64,000 nucleotides of DNA, taken from positions 65,447,524 through 65,511,523 of the forward strand of contig CM070722.1 in assembly GCA_036346275.1 (NCBI GenBank), given 5' to 3'. Positions 56,601-64,000 of the stretch are shown one piece after another. Made by a program: the position numbers and the translations under genes. Origin of the DNA: Otatea glauca (Eukaryota; Streptophyta; Magnoliopsida; Poales; Poaceae). Numbering within the stretch: the stretch's first letter is position 1; each line of letters starts with the position of its first letter. Below the pieces are notes generated by a model. It made no database searches, was not told the DNA's origin, and saw nothing but the letters and a program-made list of their open reading frames with translations.

Positions 56601-58173
56601 ATTAAAAAGTGGATCCCTCCCTTTCTCTTTGGAAGTTCTCTATTATGTGCAAAAAAAAGGAAAAAAAGAAAGAAAAAAGAGAGAGAGCATTACAAGGCAA
56701 TAGTAATATAATATGCAAGGTTATGCTTCCAAAGCAGATAGCAGAACTTCAGGATCTCAAATGTGAACAGAAAACAATCCACTTCTGCAAGATCAGAATG
56801 TGTCACACTTTTTATCATTTTCCTACATCCATGTGTATGTATATCCTGATTTTTTGAGCTAAAATATTCATTTCCATGTACTACTTTTCTTTGTTCTCCC
56901 TTTTATGTTATGGCCTATGGGGGATCTTTCATTTATGCTAACTATCTTGAAGACTTGAAATAACTTTACACAACCTGTACCGACTCTAGAGCTATCATCA
57001 TTTTCTGCAATACAACTGAAAAGGGCAAAACATTGGGCTTCTTGCTCACAGTAGACAGTTGGATCATTGAATACCCGGGACACAAAAAATTCACTGAAGA
57101 TACTTCTTTATCTGATCAGGTCCTTGTTTTCTTTCCTAGAGATAATTCCAACAAATAATTTCTCGATTTTCATTTCAAGGTGCTAAGTTCCAACAAATAT
57201 TTTTTCTCGATGGATACTACAACATAAGACCCCAAAGACATAGAAGCATGCTAACAATGATTAAAACCGCATAAAACATGAATTTTGTTTGTTATAGGTA
57301 ATGTGGTATCATGCCAAACAAGCCTAAAATCAAATCAAAATACTAGAAAAGTACCAGAGTAAAGGCACAGAAACAAAGTTTCCCAACCAGGGAAAAGTGG
57401 AAAACAACTCAAATACCATGGTCTCAAAACTAGCATGGCAGCCCAAGATGTGGCTCACTATTATTAATCTAGAGTGAATCCTCAAGATATAGTCCACGCT
57501 CAAAATTTTCAATTAGGCAAACTTACCCCAGATCACGATACAAAACATCATGGTACTTTTTGGTTCTAACTTCTATCCTATTCGGCATGCACTATATAAT
57601 CAAAAATCAAAGATAACGCATTTATAACATCTACTGACAGACAGTACTACTGGCAAAAGCATTTCTCACAGCCAAATAAACAAAAACAATCACAAGGAAT
57701 CCTAAACATAACAAAAGGATGTCATCGCTTGCCATTTAGCTCAACGGGTGAGTTTGCTAACAGGGAAAACAATCTAACCTCACTTCTTATGATCAAAATC
57801 ATGCTCACGAGTCAAGACGTAGCAAACCAAACAAAAAAGTAAGTCCTGATCGATTGTAAGTGGCAGCAATACTAACACCGTAATCAAATGAACAGAAACG
57901 AAAGAACAACATATGATTGATAAGTACCAACCAGTTCCTGCCGAGCACCTCCTCGGCGCGATACCTGGTAGCCTCCTCGAACCCGCGGTTGACGTAGATG
58001 ATGGGGCAGTCGGGCTCGAGCGCGTCCGTGACCACCAGCCCGCACGGTCCGGAGGCGCGCAGCATCCCTTCAATCGCGAACGTGAACATCCCGCCGCCGC
58101 TCACTCCCCCAACCGCCTCCTCCTCCCCGTCACCGACGCTGCCGGCGCCGTCCGACTCGCTGTCCCACTCCAT
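53666..58173 (-). CDS. ZEITLUPE/Adagio-like LOV, F-box and kelch-repeat protein
   Basis: Two exons: 58173-57932 and 55274-53666, joined in phase (AAC TG|C) to give 616 residues, the family's usual length. Residues about 30-160 form the LOV domain; the flavin-adduct Cys81 lies in GRNCRFLQCRGPF, and the GIQFF glutamine is kept near 153. The F-box is about 204-250 (LFQLTDEVLCQNILSRLSPR). Six kelch repeats follow (about 295-600: VVLFGGEGVNMQPMNDTFVL, LVVFGGCGRQGLLNDVFMLD and so on). By family it is a blue-light receptor subunit of an SCF ubiquitin ligase that targets clock proteins such as TOC1/PRR5. The 2.66-kb intron between LOV exon and the rest matches plant ZTL genes. ZTL-type rather than FKF1-type is my inference from overall wording. 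Confidence 0.95.
55275..57931 (-). other. intron of the LOV/F-box/kelch gene
   Basis: Donor GTTGGTAC at its right end and acceptor CTCTTTCAG at its left end on the minus strand. It contains a MITE-like scrap (CTACTCCCTCCGTATCAAAA, 56375-56394, a Stowaway-type end) and a segment at 56070-56180 with the AAGTGCAATATAGGTCCCT phrase of another dispersed repeat. No coding sequence is recognised. Confidence 0.75.
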
Positions 58174-58520
58174 GGCGCGGCCGAAACCCTAGCTGCGGAT
58201 CCGGACTACCCCCGCCGCGGGTCAGCCCAAGGCGGGGCGTGCGGATTAGGGTTTGTTGGCTCGGGATTGGATGAGAGGAGAGGAGGGGTTTTGGGAGGCG
58301 GAAATGGGAGGAGATGGTGGGTTCGGGCTTGCGCAAGAGGGGAAGCGAACGAGTGGACGGGACAAGGGCACCGAGCCACCGACCTCGCCGTGCACTCGAC
58401 TCGAGGCGTCCGTAACAGCCAACGCGTACGCACGGATCGACTGCGGTGAAGGCCAAATGGGCCGCCCGGCACGACAGACACACCCGTTATCGTGCCACGG
58501 CTAGACTCATCAGTTAGTAA
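58174..58520 (-). promoter_or_regulatory. 5' UTR/proximal promoter of the LOV/F-box/kelch gene
   Basis: A GC-rich stretch directly upstream of the ATG at 58173, dropping to AT-rich DNA beyond 58520. Inferred from position; no TATA box identified. Confidence 0.35.
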
Positions 58521-58639
58521 ATGGATCGTATCGCGCTGAGGCCTAAGTACGACTAGAGTGGCTCTCGCACTGATACAATTTTTTATTTAAATTACAAAAA
58601 TATACGTCGATCTTAAAAAATTACAAAAATATACTTTTG

Positions 58640-58680
58640 TCGCCCTTATATAAGGCGATCGCCCCATACACGGGCGATCA
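58640..58680. repeat. palindromic GCGATCGC-containing segment
   Basis: TCGCCCTTATATAAGGCGA (58640-58658) is a near-perfect palindrome overlapping the perfect palindrome GGCGATCGCC (58654-58663), with another GGGCGATC at 58671. Probably part of a dispersed repeat. Confidence 0.5.
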
Positions 58681-59212
58681 GTGCGACTTTCAACGCGCGA
58701 TATTAACTACAAACGTCATAGCTAGCGAGCGATAACTCTTCTATTCGGCGTAACTTGTAGATAGCGATAGCGGTATCCATGGGTCAAAACGTTGGACCTA
58801 TTTTAAAATTTAATATTACTAAAAGGCCCAAATGCATCTCTTATAAGCCTCAACTATGAGAAAACTCGGTAAAAACCTCATCTTGCCCTTTTTCAATAAT
58901 CCAACATCTATATTTCTTCGTGATTAAGTACTTATTGTTAAGAATATTATTATATAATTATTATTTATGGTCTTTTGGATATGTATTACTAAATAGGAGT
59001 ATAGTAGGAAATGCCTCGTTAAATCTACATAGAAGCCTTCTATTTTTAAACAATACCATTTAAACTATAGACATCGTATTTTTTTTGAACGGAGGGAGTA
59101 CAAGATATTCGTTGTAGCTAAACTAAGGGGGTGACAAATGCAACAAACTGTAATGCTAACGAAGACTTACTATGATTCTGTACTCTTCATGCATCGGATC
59201 TTGGGTTGCTTA

Positions 59213-59493
59213 GAGCATGTACAATGGTATAGATGGCAGCTGTCTGTAATATATCTTCACATCATCTATAGACAGCACTAAAAACAACTTATACAATAGA
59301 TCATCTATATAGTTGTCTGTAATGGTTTCTCATTCAATTAATAGACTGTCTATACAATGGTACACAAAATAGAAAGCTATCTATGAGACTGACTGTTAAA
59401 TAGTAGACAACATCTTTCTCTCTCCTCCACATCACCTAAAATCTTATGTGGTATAGTCTTACAGATAGCTGATATATACCATTGTACGTACCC
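59213..59493. mobile_element. Tourist/Harbinger-type MITE with TTA duplication
   Basis: Terminal repeats GAGCATGTACAATGG and CCATTGTACGTACCC; flanked by TTA at 59210-59212 and 59494-59496, the PIF/Harbinger signature. The paralogous site near 60806 reads GCTTACGTGAGTCG, with no insert, i.e. an empty site. 281 bp, no coding capacity. Confidence 0.85.
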
Positions 59494-59668
59494 TTAGACG
59501 AGTCGAAATCATAGAGTTTACATGATTGATTTCAATTTTTAGTAAGCATTTTTTTTCCTATGTGAAGTTTGAACCCCATTATTATATTAAGTTTCGGCAT
59601 TTCCTCTCTTACATGATATATAATCATAATATCTAGATTCTTTGAAAGAAAAGGGGACAAAATACTAT

Positions 59669-59899
59669 GGGGGTGTTTGGGACAGCTCCAGCTCCACCAA
59701 AATCCTTGGAGTTGGTGGAGCAGGGTATTTCTAGCTTCAGAAATTTATGGAGCTGGAGCTGTGAGTACATTAAGAGTATTTATGTGGGTCATCTTGTTTA
59801 CATTTTAGACTAAAAATATAAATTTAATTCACTTTATTTTAGCCTACAAACTCCAGCTCTGACGTGGAGCTGGGATCTGAAGCTCTGCCAAACATGTCC
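59669..59899. mobile_element. MITE, GTGTTTGG family, copy 2
   Basis: Ends GGGGGTGTTTGGGACAGCTC and GAGCTCT...CCAAACATGTCC-type are imperfect inverted repeats. Core matches 7481-7690. The other duplication copy lacks it (near 60955). Target duplication is unclear (TAT or CTAT). Confidence 0.65.
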
Positions 59900-60679
59900 T
59901 ATATTAATTTGGATTGTTGCTTAGCTCCCGTTCCTCGCCCGAGAAATCATTTCCTCGTATTGGTTGTATGGGGTAGAGCTTATAGAAAGTAGCTTGAACA
60001 AGAAGAAAACAGACAAACCCAGATATCACCCAGTAGATTCTTGGTTTGCCACACAAGGCCATGACACATGTTAACTGTTATCATAGTACTTTTAATATAT
60101 CTTAACCAATATTAACAATACTCAATATACACTAATCCGCTACAATACTTGTTTAACCTGTCATGTTACCCTCGTAGCCATTTGGTCATATGGCCATACT
60201 CTATATTTTTGCACAGATGATATAGACCTCTCCATGACCAGATTTTTCGAGTTCAAATGACAAATCGAGTGTGAACCTATGAATTTGTATCATATCGTAC
60301 ACCCATAAGCCACGAAATCAAATAATAGCAAGTTCACTTTGGGCTTGTCACGCACTTCGTAAAACATAAATTCACAAGAGATACACAAAGATACCTTATT
60401 TAAAACACGAGAGCTTGTTAAAACTTATATAGAAAATTAACTATCACTTATATAGAAAATTAACTATCTTCTATAAAATTTCTGTATTTCAAACGGATCC
60501 AAAAATGGCAGACGAACTAACACGGACCGTAATTGCCTAATTGGATAGCCACTAAAAAACCTCATTTTGCAGTACCGAGGATCTAACATAGTCACATGAC
60601 CAGATTTGGGTCGCTTTTTTGAGTGCACAATACAATGGTACACTGTGCCATGCCTTATAAAATAAAAATAGGTACTGCA

Positions 60680-61440
60680 ACATAGTATTTGTTGTATCTA
60701 TTTTAAGATGTCATAGATGGAACTTATTACAACGCTGTAATTAATGCTAGCGAAGGCTTACTATGATTCTGTATTAATCATGCATCTGACTTTTTGGTTG
60801 CTTACGTGAGTCGAAATCATAAAGTTTAGGTGATTGATTTCATTTTTGAGTAAGCTCATTATTTTTTCTTTTAACCCTTGTATTTACCTAAAGTTTCCGT
60901 ATTTTCCCTAGATACAGTTAAGATTCTGAGAAAGGACAAAAAGGCAGAATACTATCTTAATATCAATTGCTATGTCAATTCCCATTCCACAAGTAAGAAA
61001 ACGATTTTCCGTATATTTGTAATGATATTGGTTATACAGGGTGGCTCATAAAACTTAGCTCGATCAAGAAGAAACGATACAAAAACCTAGATATCGTCCA
61101 GCATGAATTCATGAAATCTGTTAACATAGTCTTAATCTGTCTTAACCCATCTTAACAGTTTTCAATACATACTTATTCACTTGGTCAGATGGCCTTCCAC
61201 TAACTTTTCACATATTATACTTCGTCCGGAGCAAACTGATGAGTTAAAACGACAAATCGAGTGTGAACTACAAAATTGTATCATAGCATACATCTACAAA
61301 AACCAAAAAAAAAAAAAAATCGCTTCAGCTTGCCCTCACTTTGTAAAACACGAACTCATAAATGAAACATATGGTAAAATACGAACTCATGGATGAAACA
61401 TACCGTAAAATACGAACTCACAAGTGAAACACAAAAGACC
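60680..61440. repeat. intergenic tandem duplication, copy 2 (without MITEs)
   Basis: Second copy of 59090-60420, retaining ancestral sequence at both MITE sites. No gene in it. Confidence 0.75.
61351..61432. repeat. 31-bp minisatellite, 2.6 copies
   Basis: Units start at 61351, 61382 and 61413 with core CGAACTCA...TGAAACA...GTAAAATA. Probably expanded from a single unit, which occurs once near 60358. Confidence 0.75.
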
Positions 61441-61565
61441 TTATTTGAAATATGTTGTATGAAATTCGTACGTTGCAAACAGGCATGAGCAAAACGCAAA
61501 TCGTTAGCCGGCGGACTGCCGCTAAACAGGTGTGGGTGGGTGCTCGTGCTACCGTCCAGGCCGCC

Positions 61566-62780
61566 ATGCCCCCAACACCCGGCGCTCCCCCCGCGACGCC
61601 CTCCTCCGCCTCGCCTCGCCGCTCCGCGATTCCCTCGCCCCGGCGCCCCCCGAGGGCTCCTCCACCTCCATCATATCCCTCCTCGCCTCCCTCCTCCCAG
61701 CCCCAGCCCCCGACGGGCGGGGCCCACAAGGAGGCCACCGACTTCCTCCTCTTCTGCGCCGCTGCCCTCGCGGCCACCGCGGAATCTCCCGCTCTGCACT
61801 GGGTCCCGGAGAGCCTCTCGAAGGCCGCGGCCGTCTTGATGGAGGAGATGGCGGCGGCGGACGGATGGGGAGATGGTGGTGGTGATGATGCTGGAGGCCG
61901 TCCCGCCGCTGAAGTCCGTGGGGAAAGAGACGCGCGTGGACACGGACAACGACGAGATTGGCGCCGTGAAGCCGCCTAAGGAGCACGCCATCGTCGCCGC
62001 GCACCAGTTCCGGTGGCTGATATCCCAGGTTTGCCCTCAATGAAGGTCACTTGAAGCATTAATTTTGGCAATCGATTGGTTCGAACTACTAAAACCATGG
62101 CAGGATTGTAGGAAGTAGCTTATGTTAGGAGAATTTCACACTTGGACTTGTTCGAATAAAATGCTAACATGAAAATGCTTTGCACTAGAAACTTGTGGTA
62201 GTAGTAGCAGCATAACTGCAGAAATATTAGTCAGTAAATCTGTACATTGCGGCACTAGAGATGTTTACTTCGGTTGCTGCTTTGAGTGTTTCAGGTTAAT
62301 TACCCTAAGCTTGGGGATCTGTGTTGGCTAGTCATTCCATGTTCTCTGACGGCCTTGGACCATTGGTCACCAGAAGTTAAGGTATAGATGTTATTCTCTG
62401 TTTGTTTTCTCTATAGTGGATAATGGTGGTGTGGTATAGACTGTATAGCGCTATAGCAGTGCCAACTTTGTCTTTAACAGTTAACAGCAGTCGGCTTAAA
62501 ACCCTCTTGCTGATTACAGGTTGCCTTATAGTGCTGTTAGTGAGTGTTTTGATTGAGATTGTTCCATATGATTGACAGGAACAGGGAATGGTTAGCTTCA
62601 TGCACATACCTAAGAACGTGAAAATAGCGGAATTAAGTTTGTACGAAGATGCAATGCTTGATGCATGCTGCCATAACATTCCTGCCAACGATATATGTGC
62701 TGTTGTTGACTAGCACTCAACGAAGTAATCCCCGTAGCCCTTGGTACAATCTCTTTATAGTTCAAAGCTTTTTTTTCCTT
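61566..62780 (+). pseudogene. ARM-repeat protein gene, truncated and frameshifted
   Basis: Three exons are recognisable. Exon 1 (61566-62028) contains RDALLRLASPLRDSLAPAPP, then in another phase ATDFLLFCAAALAATAESPA, then in a third phase GAVKPPKEHAIVAAHQFRWL. Exon 2 (62295-62381) is open: VNYPKLGDLCWLVIPCSLTA. Exon 3 (62579 on) gives EQGMVSFMHIPKNVKIAELS and LYEDAMLDACCHNIPAND, then stops at 62711; just beyond, a different phase reads LLLTSTQRSNPRSPWYN, the expected continuation minus a short deletion. These blocks fit an uncharacterised plant ARM-repeat family (At2g39910-like, from memory). The rest of the gene is missing; a solo LTR lies 110 bases further on. Confidence 0.72.
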
Positions 62781-62872
62781 TACTCTATTTTGTGATCACA
62801 TGTATTCTTTCTAGTTCTACAAAATCTGAACAAATTAACCTTATCCTGGTATGAGTTTACACTCGGGTATAG

Positions 62873-63716
62873 TGTCGACGGTCGGGACCGTCGACCGCAG
62901 AAAGGGGGGATGCGAGTAGATCGCTCGGGGGCGAGGCCCGAGGTCGTGCTCGTTCGGAGGCGTCTGGCGTCGTGGGATGTATGCCGGGGAAGAAGCACTG
63001 AACACGAGGTTTATACTGGTTCGAGTCCCCGAATTCGGGTAACAGCTCTACTCTAGTCTTGCCCTGAGGCGAAAGGTGTATATGCAGTTCTGTGGGAGAA
63101 TACAAGCGGGGCCCGAGCTAGGAGTCGCTCAGAAACCCGGCCGCGAGGGAGAGTTCGAGTGTCTCTTTTCTCGCTGTCGCCCTCCCGTGTTGTTTTTGGG
63201 CGTGTGTTGTGTGTCCTTGATCTTTGTCTTTTTTTCTTCCCCCCCCCTTTGGTCGGGGCGATCCATCGCTTTTGTAGCTCTCTGGGAGTCTTGCTGCTTG
63301 GTCCCGAGGCTGGCGTTAGGTGCCCGTGGCGAGTCGACGGGGGTTGACGAGAGACGTCGATAGTCGTTGAGAGCTGACGGGAGCTGTTGAGAGTTGACGG
63401 GAGCTGTTGGGCCCTAGTTCCCGCGCAGGGGCAGGTATATGGCTGATTCCCACGCGGGGGAGAGTTTTTTACACGAGATAAATAAATTGTTACATATGTC
63501 TTTTATTCTGGGGGAAGGGCGTAGAGGTGTAGAGGTCGCGACGTCGAGGCCGAGAAGGAGGGCACTTGCCCTTGCGCCCGAGCCATAGCTCGCTGGTCCC
63601 GAGCCCGAGCTTCGGGAGAGCACCTCCCAGGTCGGAAACAAGCCCCCGGGCCCGTAGGAAGCTGCCACGAGGCCCCGGGGGATGCTTACACGTGGCGAGG
63701 GTACCGATCCCTGACA
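62873..63716 (-). mobile_element. solo LTR with perfect TATAG target duplication
   Basis: Plus-strand ends are TGTCGACGGTCGGGACC and GTACCGATCCCTGACA, 844 bp, with TATAG at 62868-62872 and 63717-63721. Read on the minus strand it starts TGTCAGGGATCGGTACC, the common 5' end of a grass gypsy LTR, so the parent element pointed left. No internal domain is attached. Open frames in it (63076-63363, 63414-63717) are shadows. Confidence 0.93.
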
Positions 63717-63721
63717 TATAG

Positions 63722-64000
63722 CTATTTGGAAATGTATATGATAATTATTTTAATTTATGACTTATATGCATTACTCATCTTACAGTGTGTCAACTGTGCA
63801 CTGTGTTGTCCCTTTCTCCTTTCGCGCCCAAAAATAAGCAAGGAAGATGAATCGACTGGGGAAGGAACAATTGCTTTATGCTGAATGAAAGCAATGATGT
63901 CCTTGTACTTCCATGATAGCTTGGAAAATCAGGATTTATAAATGGAATTGTTAAAGCTGAGAAAACTGCCTCATTTTTTCAAGGATAGAAAGCTGCTTTT
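63722..64000. other. sequence right of the solo LTR
   Basis: Continues the pre-insertion sequence (TATAGCTATTTGG). It could be intron of the lost part of the ARM-repeat gene; nothing recognisable as exon. Confidence 0.35.

Larger units (their letters stand above)
59090..60420. repeat. intergenic tandem duplication, copy 1 (with MITE insertions)
   Basis: Shares CTTACTATGATTCTGTA, GAGTCGAAATCATA(G/A)AGTTTA, GACAAATCGAGTGTGAAC and other phrases, in order, with 60680-61440. Copy 1 is longer because it carries two MITEs. Confidence 0.75.

Noticed and set aside
57725..57765. GCTCAACGGGTGAG phrase considered as part of a tRNA
   Set aside because: No matching acceptor stem or T-loop could be found around it.
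61540..62040. Pro-rich plus-strand and Arg/Gly-rich minus-strand ORFs
   Set aside because: Alternative phases and antisense of ARM-gene exon 1; only short blocks in each phase match the family.
63076..63363. 95-codon ORF with hydrophobic stretch
   Set aside because: Lies within the solo LTR bounded by TATAG duplications; low-complexity C/T tract gives the hydrophobic run.

Overview
The window is nuclear DNA from a grass (Poaceae). The evidence is GT-AG introns, very GC-rich coding frames set in AT-rich non-coding DNA, and an abundance of grass-type transposons (CACTA, MULE, hAT and Harbinger MITEs, solo LTRs, LINE tails). I cannot name the species. Four genes look intact: a DUF547 / leucine-zipper gene whose 5' end is cut by the window (420-4014, +), a single-exon LRR receptor kinase with an LRR-X type island domain (9442-12639, -), a calmodulin-like EF-hand gene (28562-29050, +) and a ZEITLUPE/Adagio-type LOV / F-box / kelch photoreceptor (53666-58173, -). 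From memory only, this gene combination resembles the short arm of rice chromosome 2.

Layout. 0-4.0 kb: DUF547 gene. 4-9.4 kb: AT-rich DNA, a solo LTR nested in an older LTR, a MITE and a tiny GC-rich ORF that may be a signalling-peptide gene. 9.4-12.6 kb: receptor kinase. 12.6-17 kb: intergenic. 17-27.6 kb: one CACTA element (16973-27586) with matching termini and a TCG target duplication, carrying decayed TNPD-like and TNPA-like genes plus a second internal copy of its subterminal array followed by a TATA box. 28.5-29.1 kb: EF-hand gene. 29-35.8 kb: retroelement debris, two adjoining LTRs in opposite orientation and a FAR1-like pseudogene.

36-43.6 kb holds a duplicated segment of about 1.95 kb, each copy with a broken TFIIS N-terminal (MED26-like) gene. 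A third fragment of that gene lies at 45.7 kb, abutting a fragment of a CDK-like kinase. The kinase is interrupted by a retroelement-derived segment (46110-52346), which in turn carries a MULE (46227-50644) with 439-bp terminal inverted repeats and a perfect 9-bp target duplication. The kinase C-terminal part resumes at 52.35 kb.

58-61.4 kb is an intergenic tandem duplication whose first copy has gained MITEs that are missing from the second copy. 61.5-62.8 kb is a decayed ARM-repeat gene, followed by a solo LTR (62873-63716) with a perfect TATAG target duplication. I saw no operon, CRISPR array or rRNA, and recognised no tRNA. The genes are independent plant genes. The story of the window is gene islands, stepwise nested insertion and gene-fragment shuffling. 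I found no compelling new system. The strongest leads are the two-module CACTA, the possible CLE-like peptide gene and the oddly patchy CAG/CTG changes between the duplicated MED26-like copies.
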